Shown in pieces: positions 18,763 to 27,231 of a stretch of DNA of 64,000 nucleotides. This DNA is from Paenibacillus cellulositrophicus. GTDB lineage: Bacteria > Bacillota > Bacilli > Paenibacillales > Paenibacillaceae. Below the pieces are notes generated by a model. That model was not told where the DNA came from, made no database searches, and was given only the letters and a program-made list of their open reading frames with translations. The DNA is taken from contig NZ_CP045295.1 in the NCBI RefSeq assembly GCF_009363095.1, positions 1,674,001 to 1,738,000 of the forward strand. The letters run 5' to 3'. Every line of letters begins with the position of its first letter. Position 1 is the first letter of the stretch. Both the position numbers and the translations under genes were made by a program.

Positions 18763-19800
18763 ATGCAGGCATTGGTATACAAATCGGCATGGGACGTAAC
18801 GCTTGAGGAACGGCCGGAGCCGTCCATTACAGAGGAACATCAGGTTCTCGTCCGCATTCGCGCCACCGGCGTGTGCGGGACCGATCTGGGCATTGTGAGC
18901 GGCAAATATCATGCGGTATCTTCCGTCATCCTGGGCCACGAATCGGCAGGAGATGTCGTTAGCGTCGGCAGGGGAGTCACCACGCTGAAGCCAGGCGACC
19001 GGGTCGTGATCGACCCGACTTATTACTGCGGGCACTGTGAGATGTGCCGAACTGGCCGGCAAAATCACTGCGTCCATAAGTCTGTGACGGAAACCGGGGT
19101 CAGCGCCAACGGAACCTTTACCGATTATTACGTTACCGAAGACCGCTTTTTATATCCATTAAAGGATCATGTCAGCTACGAGGAGGCCACTTTAACGGAG
19201 CCGCTAAGCTGCATCCTGACAGGAATCAACCAAATCCGGCTCCTGCCGAATTTTCGCACGGTTGTTCTCGGTGCCGGGCCCATCGGCATTCTGTACAGCT
19301 ATGCCCTGGCTTCCAAAGGCGTAACGGGAAGCATTGTGGACATCTCCAAAGAAAGGCTCGCCATCGCCGAGAGTATCGCCCCGGAACGCTGGAGAACTTA
19401 TGATTCGTTCGAAACGGCGGTAGCGGAGGCTTCATCCGGTGGCGGACAGGTGGATCTTATCGTCGATACGACAGGCGTGGTCGGAACGCAGGTGCTTCCA
19501 AGCCTGGCAAACGGCGGTTACCTCATGCTTGTCGGCTTAAGAGACGGCGTCAGTACCTTTAATCCCAAAGAGGTCGTCGACCGGAGCCTCAAAATCATCG
19601 GCTCGATCGATTCCCTGGGCACCTTTTCCACCGCCCATTACATGATCGAGCGCCAAATTATCCCCGCACAAAAAATCATAACCCACACCTATCCCTTGGC
19701 CCGATACCGGGAAGCCTTCCAAGCCCTGGGCTGTGATCTGGACGGGCGTTCGCTGAGCCCTTCGTCCCAGGCGATCAAGGTCATTCTGCAATCGGTCTGA
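18763..19800 (+). CDS. Zinc-dependent medium-chain dehydrogenase
   Basis: A 345-residue MDR-family dehydrogenase of the sorbitol/threonine dehydrogenase type. GVCGTDLG contains the catalytic zinc cysteine, GHESAGDVV the zinc-ligand His-Glu, and CGHCEMCRTGRQNHC the four-cysteine structural zinc site; VLGAGPIGIL is the NAD(P)-binding turn. It oxidises a secondary alcohol, which would produce a ketone for the neighbouring aminotransferase. AAGGAGGT precedes two adjacent starts, GTG 18760 and ATG 18763; the ATG has the better 8-bp spacing. It is third in the operon. Confidence 0.92.
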   Translation: MQALVYKSAWDVTLEERPEPSITEEHQVLVRIRATGVCGTDLGIVSGKYHAVSSVILGHESAGDVVSVGRGVTTLKPGDRVVIDPTYYCGHCEMCRTGRQNHCVHKSVTETGVSANGTFTDYYVTEDRFLYPLKDHVSYEEATLTEPLSCILTGINQIRLLPNFRTVVLGAGPIGILYSYALASKGVTGSIVDISKERLAIAESIAPERWRTYDSFETAVAEASSGGGQVDLIVDTTGVVGTQVLPSLANGGYLMLVGLRDGVSTFNPKEVVDRSLKIIGSIDSLGTFSTAHYMIERQIIPAQKIITHTYPLARYREAFQALGCDLDGRSLSPSSQAIKVILQSV

Positions 19801-19844
19801 AGCCGTTTAGGCGCGAAAAATAACGACAAAGGAGCGTTAAGCTT

Positions 19845-20570
19845 ATGACATTGCAGAAGCAGGAATGGCAGGGCCCGCCGGTAAAGGCCGTTATTTTTGA
19901 TATGGACGGCGTGCTCGTAAACAGCGAACCGATCTATTTTGAGATTGAGCGCAGCTCTTTCGCCCACTTCGGCGCTCCCGTAACGGAAGAGGAGCATCAC
20001 GGCTACGTGGGAGTAACGCTGGAGTCCATGTGGAGGCAGGTGCTGGAGAAGCATAAGCTCTCCTTCCCGCTGGAAGAAGTGCTCGCCTATCATCAGAACA
20101 ACGTGCTGGACATCATGGCAGCACACTCCGAACTGCAGCCGATTCCCCACGTAACGTCTTGGCTGGATTGGCTGCGCAGCCGTCAGGTGCCGCTTGCGGT
20201 AGCTTCTTCCTCGCCTCCGTCCCTGATCCGGCTCATCATGGAACGCACCGGACTTGGAGCCTTTTTCAGCGTGCGGCTTTCCGGGGAAGAAGTGAAGTCC
20301 GGCAAGCCGGAACCCGACATTTTTCTGCAGGCCGCCAAGCTGCTGGGAGCCGAGCCCTCATCATGCCTGGTCATCGAGGACTCTCGCAATGGGGTCAAAG
20401 CCGCAAGGAGCGCAGGCATGCGCTGCATCGGGTACCTTAACCCCGGATCCGGCCGGCAGGATTTGTCCCAGGCGGACCATGTCATCACCAGCTACCTTGA
20501 AATGGAAGCGATCCGGGTCATGCTGTCCATCGAACGGCTCACTCCAGTCCCTTTGGATTTGCAAGCATAA
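19845..20570 (+). CDS. HAD-family sugar phosphatase/phosphoglucomutase-like
   Basis: A 241-residue haloacid dehalogenase hydrolase, subfamily I with an alpha-helical cap. Motif 1 is FDMDGVLVNSEP (about 18-29), motif 2 VASSSPP (about 118), the motif 3 lysine is in SGKPEPDIF, and motif 4 is VIEDSRNGVKAA. The pattern fits beta-phosphoglucomutase and 2-deoxyglucose-6-phosphatase relatives. As last gene of the operon, it could remove a phosphate from the aminated product. The leader ACGACAAAGGAGCGT is nearly the same as that before the first gene of the operon. A strong terminator follows. Confidence 0.9.
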   Translation: MTLQKQEWQGPPVKAVIFDMDGVLVNSEPIYFEIERSSFAHFGAPVTEEEHHGYVGVTLESMWRQVLEKHKLSFPLEEVLAYHQNNVLDIMAAHSELQPIPHVTSWLDWLRSRQVPLAVASSSPPSLIRLIMERTGLGAFFSVRLSGEEVKSGKPEPDIFLQAAKLLGAEPSSCLVIEDSRNGVKAARSAGMRCIGYLNPGSGRQDLSQADHVITSYLEMEAIRVMLSIERLTPVPLDLQA

Positions 20571-20629
20571 CACTGGCGGCTGTTTGATACGGCCGGCTTT
20601 AAGAAACAACCAATTTGAATTCAACCACC

Positions 20630-20680
20630 AAAAGGCTGCAGCCTCCGTCCGGGTTCGGACAAGAGTCTGCAGCCTTTTTC
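20630..20680. terminator. Bidirectional terminator between HAD and DUF1349 genes
   Basis: An 11-bp outer stem (AAAGGCTGCAG and complement) encloses an inner GTCC-GGGTTC-GGAC hairpin, with T-runs on both strands. It lies between convergent genes and can serve both. Confidence 0.85.
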
Positions 20681-20740
20681 GCCGATGAAGTCGACCTGTT
20701 CCCGCGAAGGAGCAGGCTCAGCCGTCAGGCATGGCCGTCC

Positions 20741-21343
20741 TTACAACTCCGGCGGCTGTTCATGCACATCCACATCCGGCTTAGCCGTTGCCCATCGGGT
20801 AAAAGCCACTTTGAGCCCAGCACTCGTCGGCGCGCACAAATACGGTCCCGCTTGCCATTCATCCGGAGTAAGCCGGCATACGCGGACGGTTCTCCAGTCT
20901 TCCCCTTGCGTTCGTGCTCTGATAATAACCGCATCTTTCAGACGGGATGCCCGGATCGTCACGATCTTCTCCATCCACTCCGGGACGGGAGCAAGCGACC
21001 AATCCGAATAGCCGTGGGTCACGACCGCTCCGAGATGAGGGACGCCGTCATTCATCTCGATTCCGGCTTTGATCCACTGCTGCCCATGGCTCCATAACAT
21101 CAGCCCCGCCTGATCATACAAATGATCGAAGGCGGTCAAACGAAAGGTTACCTCTACCGCTTCTTCCCCATCCCATGGCAGCAAAAGCGAGTGGCCGTTG
21201 TCCCGTTCAAAACCGTACATGGTCGTTTGCCAATAATCACTACCCTGGCACGCTTCAACGATCAGCTCCCCATCCTTCTCTTCACAAGCAGCCGGTTCCG
21301 TCGACCAGCGGCCGCTAGTCCACGGTATCACTTGTCTAGTCAT
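20741..21343 (-). CDS. DUF1349 domain protein
   Basis: A 200-residue protein of the DUF1349 family, predicted to adopt a concanavalin-like beta sandwich related to carbohydrate-binding modules. Landmarks are DYWQTTMYGF, DQAGLMLW and WIKAGIEMNDGVPHLGAVVTHGYSDWS. No signal peptide or membrane segment is seen, so it is probably cytoplasmic. ATG 21343 (MTRQVIPW) is chosen because GAGAGGGTGG lies upstream; the open frame further upstream is not protein-like. Function is unknown; a link to the preceding sugar-type operon is only positional. Confidence 0.85.
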   Translation of the reverse strand: MTRQVIPWTSGRWSTEPAACEEKDGELIVEACQGSDYWQTTMYGFERDNGHSLLLPWDGEEAVEVTFRLTAFDHLYDQAGLMLWSHGQQWIKAGIEMNDGVPHLGAVVTHGYSDWSLAPVPEWMEKIVTIRASRLKDAVIIRARTQGEDWRTVRVCRLTPDEWQAGPYLCAPTSAGLKVAFTRWATAKPDVDVHEQPPEL

Positions 21344-21412
21344 ATTCACGCCACCCTCTCCCCAAACGAATTTTAACATTTTGAACGATTTCCAGGCGAA
21401 ACTACAGTACTT

Positions 21413-21469
21413 AAAAAGCACCCCGGACCCGGCGGAAGCGCGTGTCTCCGGCAGAGTCTGAGGTGCTTT
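21413..21469 (-). terminator. Terminator of mltG
   Basis: Minus strand: AAAGCACC... pairs with ...GGTGCTTT across a second GC-rich stem (TGCCGG / CCGGG), followed by a T-run, about 50 bp after the mltG stop. Confidence 0.75.
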
Positions 21470-21515
21470 GGTGCTCGCAGCGGCAAACGGATTCTGGGCG
21501 ATAATTGCCCTGCAG

Positions 21516-22565
21516 CTACTGCTTCGCATTGCTGTTGCTTTTCTTAATGTTGTTCAAATGCTCCTGGTACGTCTTCGCAAATAAATGCTCATGCGAGCCG
21601 TCCTTCTTGGTCACGTAATACAAATAATCGGAAGCTTCCGGCGATAATGCGGCTTCGATCGAAGCGATGCTCGGACTGCAGATCGGTCCTGGCGGGAGCC
21701 CCGGATGCAAATACGTGTTATATGGACTGTCCACCTTCAGGTCCTTATACAGCAGCCGTTCCTTCGGCTCCTTCAAAGCGTATTGCACCGTAGCGTCGAT
21801 TTCCAGCTTCATCTCCTTGTGCAGGCGGTTGTAGATGACACCCGCAACAAGCGGACGCTCCTTGTCGACCACAACCTCCCGTTCGACGAGCGAAGCCACC
21901 GTCAGCATCTCGTGCAATGTAAGGCCATGAGCCTTCAGCTTCTGCTCCAGATCAGGGATCTGATCCAGCTTGCTCTGCATTTGCTCCAGCATTCGGGTCA
22001 GGATCTCTTCCTGCCCGGTCCCTTTTTTAAATTCGTACGTGTCCGGGAATAGGTACCCCTCCGCCTTATGCTTTAACGAAGTATCCGCGGGGATCTCCTT
22101 AAAGGCCGGTACGTCCGTCTGACCGCCGGTATCCGCCAGCTTTACGAACGCGGCCGGATCACTCTGGCTTGCTTCTCCCACCGTCTTTGCGATCTGCTCC
22201 AGCGTATAGCCTTCCGGAATCGTAATGCGGATCATTTCCGCCTTCACCACTTCGCCGCTGTTCAGCTTGGCAATCAGCTGGTCGTAGGTTGCCCCCGGCT
22301 TCGCCTCATAGGTTCCCGCCTGAAAACGGGAGCCCTGGTTTTTCCATTTCAAGTAGATTTTAAAGAACATATCGTTTTTAATGAGTCCACTTTTCTTAAG
22401 AACCCCGGCAATTTGCGAAGTTCCCATTCCTTGCTCAATGGTAAACTTGACGGCATTCTGCGAAGCCTTCACCGGCTGCATGCCGTTCCAGACGTAATAG
22501 GCCCCACCGGCAATGATCACCAAGACGATCACCAGCACCACCAGAGCCTTTTTGGCAGCTTTCAA
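21516..22565 (-). CDS. mltG: Endolytic transglycosylase MltG
   Basis: A membrane-anchored murein transglycosylase of the YceG/MltG family (about 350 residues), which cuts nascent glycan strands and sets their length. One membrane segment (about residues 8-25) precedes a LysM-like region and the catalytic YceG domain. The catalytic glutamate is in SLVEREVVV, followed by VAGVIYNRLH and the C-terminal SPYNTYLHPGLPPGPICSP. An ATG at 22583 directly abuts an upstream terminator; TTG 22565 has GGAGGGTTGG in place and is preferred, giving MKAAKKALVV. It ends the alaS-ireB-ruvX-DUF1292 cluster, as in Bacillus (yrrL). Confidence 0.93.
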   Translation of the reverse strand: MKAAKKALVVLVIVLVIIAGGAYYVWNGMQPVKASQNAVKFTIEQGMGTSQIAGVLKKSGLIKNDMFFKIYLKWKNQGSRFQAGTYEAKPGATYDQLIAKLNSGEVVKAEMIRITIPEGYTLEQIAKTVGEASQSDPAAFVKLADTGGQTDVPAFKEIPADTSLKHKAEGYLFPDTYEFKKGTGQEEILTRMLEQMQSKLDQIPDLEQKLKAHGLTLHEMLTVASLVEREVVVDKERPLVAGVIYNRLHKEMKLEIDATVQYALKEPKERLLYKDLKVDSPYNTYLHPGLPPGPICSPSIASIEAALSPEASDYLYYVTKKDGSHEHLFAKTYQEHLNNIKKSNSNAKQ

Positions 22566-22587
22566 ACCGATCCAACCCTCCATAACC

Positions 22588-22648
22588 AAAAAAATCCCCA
22601 CAAAGCAGCGCAATGCTCCGTTTCACGCATTCCGCTGTCTTTGCGGGG
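22588..22648 (-). terminator. Terminator between DUF1292 genes and mltG
   Basis: Minus strand: a long stem CCCCGCAAAGACAGCG (22633-22648) pairs with 22596-22610 and ends in seven T (22588-22594). It separates ireB-ruvX-DUF1292 from mltG, or attenuates entry into it. Confidence 0.85.
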
Positions 22649-22694
22649 ACTCCGGAGTTATCAATTTTGGTACTTGATCAAACCTTGTGCCCGA

Positions 22695-23006
22695 TTAATC
22701 TTCGCTGTCCTCAGGAAAGGTCATTTCGTCGTACAGCTCGCTGATATTTTCCCATTCATCGTCATCATCTATGGTGACAAGCCCAAGAGTTCCTTCAGGC
22801 GAGGAGACCACTTTCAGGATATCGAATTCTCCGCTTTGATCTCCTGGCTTTTGGAGCACAGCATAGCTCTGACCGTTGATTTCAAACTCAGCTGTAAGAT
22901 CGTAGACGGAAGTGACTCCGTCCTCATCTTCCAGTTCCACAGTTGGACCAAAGGCTTCCTTCAGTTTGGAAGTCCATACGGCCTGATCTGCAGAGAAATC
23001 ATTCAT
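22695..23006 (-). CDS. DUF1292 family protein (YrzB-like), copy 2
   Basis: A 103-residue acidic protein of the DUF1292 family, comparable to B. subtilis YrzB. It contains VELEDEDGVTSVYDL, a central beta-rich part and DDDEWENISELYDE, the C-terminal family signature. Start ATG 23006 is set by GGAGGGA 8 bp upstream; that start lies inside the stop region of the preceding DUF1292 gene (8-bp overlap), so translation is probably coupled. It shares only the fold signature with its neighbour, which suggests an old duplication. Function is unknown. Confidence 0.88.
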   Translation of the reverse strand: MNDFSADQAVWTSKLKEAFGPTVELEDEDGVTSVYDLTAEFEINGQSYAVLQKPGDQSGEFDILKVVSSPEGTLGLVTIDDDDEWENISELYDEMTFPEDSED

Positions 23007-23310
23007 GTTCATTCCCTCCATCAAGTTCGGCAACCAGCGTATTGAACGTTTCCTCGACGATTTCCCACTCTTCGTCGTCCTCGATCATATACAGCTTCAA
23101 ATCGTCTCCGTCCTCCTCATAGCGGAAGGCATAGACCTCGTCGGAGTCATCATCCTCGGAGTCAAGCGGAACGACCATCATATACTTGGAGTCCGAGCCG
23201 TCGACCTCGAATTTCATGATGACTTCAAACTCCTCTTCATTGCCTTCGTCATCGGGAATATAAATAATTTCCGGTTCTTCTTCTTCCATACGATTACGGT
23301 CATTAGCCAT
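22999..23310 (-). CDS. yrzB: DUF1292 family protein (YrzB-like), copy 1
   Basis: A 103-residue, strongly acidic protein (runs of Glu/Asp) with DUF1292 signatures FEVIMKFEVDG, YMMVVPLD, DEVYAFRYEEDGDDLKLY and EDDEEWEIVEETFNTL. It lies 11 bp after ruvX, at the place where Bacillus has yrzB. ATG 23310 (MANDRN) is chosen with GGTGAGGGTGA upstream; an in-frame GTG exists at 23325. Its position in the ireB-ruvX cluster is conserved across Bacilli. Biochemical function is not known. Confidence 0.9.
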   Translation of the reverse strand: MANDRNRMEEEEPEIIYIPDDEGNEEEFEVIMKFEVDGSDSKYMMVVPLDSEDDDSDEVYAFRYEEDGDDLKLYMIEDDEEWEIVEETFNTLVAELDGGNEHE

Positions 23311-23321
23311 TTGTATCACCC

Positions 23322-23738
23322 TCACCTTTTACTCTTAGAGTCCAAATAGTTTTGCAAAATCAAGCTGGCAGCCATCTTATCCACGACCTGCCTGCGTTTC
23401 TTCCGGCTGACATCCGCTTCAAGCAGCGTCCTTTCGGCGGATACCGTCGTCAACCGCTCATCCCACAGATGAACCGGCAAGTTCAGCATGTCTCTCAGCT
23501 GGTCTGCAAACGCAATGCAGATTTCGCCGCGCGGACCAATGCTGCCGTTCATGTTCTTCGGGAGGCCAACCACGATTTCTTCCACTTCCTGCTCGCGGAC
23601 CAGATCCGCAATTCGCTGCATTTCCGCCCCGTCGCGGCGGCGTTCGACCACTTCAAGCCCCTGGGCGGTCCAGCCGAACATATCGCTCACGGCCACCCCG
23701 ATTTTGCGGTCCCCGTAATCGAGTCCCATAATTCTCAT
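23322..23738 (-). CDS. ruvX: Holliday junction resolvase RuvX / pre-16S rRNA nuclease YqgF
   Basis: A 138-residue RNase H-fold nuclease. MGLDYGDRKIGVAVSD (residues 3-18) carries the first catalytic Asp, IVVGLPKNMNGSIGPRG the second strand, and LWDERLTTVSAE the later acidic residue with the final Asp near the C-terminus. The family is implicated in resolving recombination junctions and in maturing the 16S rRNA 5' end. It is 9 bp downstream of ireB and upstream of DUF1292, as in other Firmicutes (yrrK). Confidence 0.95.
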   Translation of the reverse strand: MRIMGLDYGDRKIGVAVSDMFGWTAQGLEVVERRRDGAEMQRIADLVREQEVEEIVVGLPKNMNGSIGPRGEICIAFADQLRDMLNLPVHLWDERLTTVSAERTLLEADVSRKKRRQVVDKMAASLILQNYLDSKSKR

Positions 23739-23747
23739 AAAGCTCTC

Positions 23748-24008
23748 CTATCGGTGATTGGCTAGATAGAACCGGACCAGCTCTTCAATCAACTCATCAC
23801 GCTCTTTTTTTCGAACCAGGCTTCTCGCGTTGTTCTGGCGCGGTATATAAGCGGGGTCTCCGGATATCAGGTAGCCGACGATCTGGTTGATCGGGTTATA
23901 ATCCTTCTCCACCAGCGCGTCGTATACCGTCAGAAGGATATCCTTCGCGGAGGCCTCCTTCTCATCACCCTTCACGTTAAACTTGACTGTCTTATCCATG
24001 GAATCCAT
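23748..24008 (-). CDS. ireB: IreB family regulatory phosphoprotein
   Basis: An 86-residue protein of the former DUF965 family (B. subtilis YrzL, Enterococcus IreB). In Enterococcus IreB is phosphorylated by the PASTA kinase IreK and affects cephalosporin resistance. Signatures are [40 protein letters not shown] and the basic [18 protein letters not shown]; the length matches the family. Start ATG 24008 is set by CGAGGTG upstream. It heads the ireB-ruvX-DUF1292 operon behind its own promoter-like element. Confidence 0.95.
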   Translation of the reverse strand: MDSMDKTVKFNVKGDEKEASAKDILLTVYDALVEKDYNPINQIVGYLISGDPAYIPRQNNARSLVRKKERDELIEELVRFYLANHR

Positions 24009-24082
24009 TTGTGACACCTCGCTTCTTCAAAAACATGTCCATGCATGCTTTGACGAATTGAATCTTTAAGGTTTCCTACTTT

Positions 24083-24104
24083 TTCTATCATACCATACCG
24101 GGCC
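24083..24104 (-). promoter_or_regulatory. Probable extended -10 promoter of ireB
   Basis: Minus strand GGTATGGTATGATAGAA contains an extended -10 (TGGTATGAT). The block 24083-24099 is identical to 34846-34862 upstream of rarA, which supports a functional element. No clear -35 is visible. Confidence 0.45.
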
Positions 24105-24129
24105 GCGCCGAAGGAAATTCCACGGAAAT

Positions 24130-24182
24130 AAAAAACAAAAAATTTACAAAGTCCCGGGTAGCCGCCGGACTCTTTACAATGT
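24130..24182 (-). terminator. Probable terminator of alaS
   Basis: Minus strand: an imperfect stem (AAAGAGTCCGG... with ...CCGGGACTTTG) lies about 30 bp after the alaS stop and is followed by a long T-rich tail. Confidence 0.55.
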
Positions 24183-24211
24183 ATTGGATGCAGAAGGCAA
24201 AGATGATATAC

Positions 24212-26836
24212 CTAAATTCCAGATCCAACCAATTGCTCAGCCAGCTTCAAAGCGTCTTCCAGCTTGCTGGCGTCCTTGCCGCCAGCCTGGGCCATATCGG
24301 GACGTCCGCCGCCTCCGCCGCCGCAGACTGCCGCGATCTCCTTCACCAGCTTGCCTGCATGAAGCCCCGACTTCACGAGCTCTTGCGGAACGGAAACGAC
24401 GAAGTTCACCTTCTCGTCCATCGCTGCGCCGAGAACCAGCACGGCATTCGGGAGCTTGCCCTTCAGTTCGTCGGCAATCGAGCGCAGGCCATCCATGCTT
24501 CCCGCATTGACGCGGACAGCGAGCAGTTCTCTTCCGTTCACCTGCTTCACCTGTTCGGTGAGCTGGCCGGCTTCGATCGTGCTCAGCTTGCTCTGAAGCG
24601 ACTCGTTCTCGCGTCCCAGCTCTTTCAGCTGGCCGTGCAGCGCTTCAATCCGTCTCGGCACGTCGTGCAGATTCGATTTAAGAAGTTCTGCGGACTGCTT
24701 CAGCAGCGACAGCTGGCCTTCCAGGAATTCGTATGCCATGCGGCCGGTTACCGCCTCAATCCGGCGTACCCCCGAGCCGATGCCGCTTTCGCTAACCAGC
24801 TTGAAGATTCCGATCTCGGACGTGTTGTTCACGTGGCATCCGCCGCACAGCTCCAAGCTGTAATCGCCGACCTGCACGACGCGGACGATGCTGCCGTACT
24901 TCTCGCCAAACAGCGCCATGGCGCCCATCGCTTTGGCTTCGTCGAGCGATTTATATTCAATTGTTACATTAGTGCCCTTCCAAATTTGTTCATTCACGCG
25001 GCGTTCGATATCCGTCAGTTCTTCCGGCGTGATGCTGCCGAAATGCGAAAAGTCGAAGCGCAGTCGCTGCGGCTCAACGAGCGATCCGGCTTGATTGACG
25101 TGGGTGCCGAGTACTTCCTTCAGCGCTTTATGAAGGAGGTGGGTCGCCGTATGGTTCTTCTCGATGTCTCTGCGTTTGTCATGATCGACCTCCGCCTTGA
25201 CGGTCTCGCCGACCTTGAGCTCCCCGGCTTCCACCGTCACCTGGTGCACATGCTGTCCGTGCGGCGCCTTGAAGAGGCCCTCCACTCTAGCCGTCACCGA
25301 TCCGCCGCGCAGCAGACCCTGGTCGCTGACCTGGCCGCCGCTCTCAGCATAGAACGGAGTGACGTCAAGCACCACCTGGGCGCTCTGTCCTTCCCCGGCG
25401 ATGTCCACCATGGCGTCATCGACAATGATCGCCACAATTTTCGACTCGGTTACCGTGTCATTATATCCAACAAATTCACTTTTAACCGTATAATCGGACA
25501 GGACGCCGCCCTGAACCTTCATGCCACCGCTCTCCTGACGGGCTGCACGCGCGCGGTCGCGCTGCTCCTGCATCGCTGCGTCAAAGCCTTCGCGGTCAAC
25601 GGTCAGCCCATGCTCAGCCGCATAGTCTTCCGTCAGGTCGAACGGGAAACCATACGTATCGTACAGCTTGAATGCATCGCTGCCGCCGATCTGCTTCGTG
25701 CCCTGCTCCAGCGCCTGCTTGCTGATTTCCTCGAGGATCGCCAGGCCGTCGGACAGCGTCTCATGGAAACGTTCTTCCTCCGTGGAGATCACCTTCTCGA
25801 TGAATTCGCGTTTCTCCACCACGTTCGGGTAGTATACGCCCATAATGTCGCCGACGGTTTCCACCAGGCTGTACAGGAACGGACGGTCAAGACCCAGCAC
25901 TTTGCCGTAACGTACGGCGCGGCGCAGCAAACGGCGGATGATGTAGCCGCGTCCTTCATTTGACGGAAGCACGCCGTCGGCCACCGCAAACGTAACGGTA
26001 CGCACATGGTCGGCAATGACCTTCAGCGCGACGTCGCCCTCTACGCTGGCATTGTATTTAACGCCGGCCAGCTCTGCCGTTTTTTGAATGATCGGTTGGA
26101 ACAGGTCGGTGTCGAAGTTGGAGTCGACGTTTTGCAAAATGGATGCAAAGCGTTCCAGGCCCGCTCCGGTATCGATGTTCTTGTTTGGGAGCGGCGTGTA
26201 GGAGCCGTCCTTGTTGTGGTTGAACTGCGAGAAGACGAGGTTCCACACCTCCAGGAAGCGTTCGTTCTCCCCGCCCGGGTACATTTCCGGATCAGAAAGG
26301 TCGCCATAGGCTTCGCCGCGGTCATAGAAAATTTCCGTACAAGGACCGCAAGGGCCTTCGCCGATGTCCCAGAAGTTATCCTCCAGCTTCACGATCCGCT
26401 CGGCCGGCAGGCCAATCTTTTCGTTCCAGAGCTTAAAGGCTTCTTCATCCTCCGGATATACCGTGACCGACAGGCGCTCCGCATCGAATCCGATCCATTC
26501 CTTGCTGGTCAGAAATTCCCATGCCCATGTAATGGCCTCTTCCTTGAAGTAGTCGCCGATGGAGAAGTTGCCGAGCATTTCAAAAAAGGTGTGATGCCGG
26601 CGCGTCTTGCCTACATTTTCGATATCGTTGGTACGGATACACTTCTGCGAGTTCGTGAGCCGGGGATTTTCGGGACTGATGCGTCCGTCAAAATACGGCT
26701 TCAGCGGGGCCATACCCGCGTTGATCCACAGCAGGGAGGGATCGTTATGCGGCACGAGCGAAGCGCTCGGCTCGATCTGGTGTCCCTTGCTTGCGAAAAA
26801 TTCAAGCCATTTGGAACGTATTTCACTTGCTTTCAT
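24212..26836 (-). CDS. alaS: Alanyl-tRNA synthetase
   Basis: An 874-residue class II synthetase that attaches alanine to tRNA-Ala. The catalytic domain begins [21 protein letters not shown], with [30 protein letters not shown]; the editing domain has [11 protein letters not shown] (HxxxH) and [13 protein letters not shown]; the C-terminal C-Ala domain ends with the glycine-rich [15 protein letters not shown]. The length is normal. CTGGAGG precedes the ATG. A T-box leader upstream couples expression to uncharged tRNA-Ala. It is followed on the same strand by ireB. Confidence 0.98.
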   Translation of the reverse strand: MKASEIRSKWLEFFASKGHQIEPSASLVPHNDPSLLWINAGMAPLKPYFDGRISPENPRLTNSQKCIRTNDIENVGKTRRHHTFFEMLGNFSIGDYFKEEAITWAWEFLTSKEWIGFDAERLSVTVYPEDEEAFKLWNEKIGLPAERIVKLEDNFWDIGEGPCGPCTEIFYDRGEAYGDLSDPEMYPGGENERFLEVWNLVFSQFNHNKDGSYTPLPNKNIDTGAGLERFASILQNVDSNFDTDLFQPIIQKTAELAGVKYNASVEGDVALKVIADHVRTVTFAVADGVLPSNEGRGYIIRRLLRRAVRYGKVLGLDRPFLYSLVETVGDIMGVYYPNVVEKREFIEKVISTEEERFHETLSDGLAILEEISKQALEQGTKQIGGSDAFKLYDTYGFPFDLTEDYAAEHGLTVDREGFDAAMQEQRDRARAARQESGGMKVQGGVLSDYTVKSEFVGYNDTVTESKIVAIIVDDAMVDIAGEGQSAQVVLDVTPFYAESGGQVSDQGLLRGGSVTARVEGLFKAPHGQHVHQVTVEAGELKVGETVKAEVDHDKRRDIEKNHTATHLLHKALKEVLGTHVNQAGSLVEPQRLRFDFSHFGSITPEELTDIERRVNEQIWKGTNVTIEYKSLDEAKAMGAMALFGEKYGSIVRVVQVGDYSLELCGGCHVNNTSEIGIFKLVSESGIGSGVRRIEAVTGRMAYEFLEGQLSLLKQSAELLKSNLHDVPRRIEALHGQLKELGRENESLQSKLSTIEAGQLTEQVKQVNGRELLAVRVNAGSMDGLRSIADELKGKLPNAVLVLGAAMDEKVNFVVSVPQELVKSGLHAGKLVKEIAAVCGGGGGGRPDMAQAGGKDASKLEDALKLAEQLVGSGI

Positions 26837-26886
26837 ATTAAACAGCCTCCAGCTCTCTCGTATATTGCATGCAAATGGACGGATAA

Positions 26887-27189
26887 ACGTAAAAAACGCC
26901 CCTGATCAGATCAGGGACGAATGAATTCGCGGTACCACCCTGGTTACCGCCTGAACGACTGCCGGGCGCCATACGCCGGCTGCCAGCTTGAATGATCAGG
27001 CGATCGCCTTGTTAAGGCCGTTAACGGGGCCAGCCGGTGAATTTGTCACACTCCGAAATCAGCTTTCCGGACAGTATCGCTTGGGGGCTCTTGCAGCCGT
27101 CACGCTCACCGTGAAGGAGCCCTTCTCTGAACAAGGAGGAACTGCCGTACTTCATTTCATCGCCGTTTTGTCCGTTTTTGCATAGTATT
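26887..27189 (-). promoter_or_regulatory. T-box leader of alaS
   Basis: Minus strand leader of about 300 nt. The conserved T-box sequence AGGGTGGTACCGCG lies at about 26928-26941 and is followed by a terminator (CCCTGA-TCTGA-TCAGGG then TTTTTT, 26890-26917). Uncharged tRNA would pair with the T-box bulge and favour the antiterminator. A GCT triplet at 27061-27063 (minus strand) near the end of stem I is a candidate alanine specifier; that placement is inference. Confidence 0.93.
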
Positions 27190-27195
27190 GTCTGA

Positions 27196-27225
27196 ATTAT
27201 ATCCGATAGCGCGGACGCTTGTCAA
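27196..27225 (-). promoter_or_regulatory. Promoter of alaS T-box transcript
   Basis: Minus strand: perfect TTGACA (27220-27225) and perfect TATAAT (27196-27201), 18-bp spacer. The -35 begins six bases after the stop codon of the upstream permease gene. Confidence 0.85.
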
Positions 27226-27231
27226 ACCGCT

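Noticed and set aside
24179..25963. Long plus-strand open frame (about 590 codons) opposite alaS
   Set aside because: It lies antisense to a well-conserved alanyl-tRNA synthetase. GC-rich third positions keep the opposite strand open; no domain or ribosome binding site is seen.
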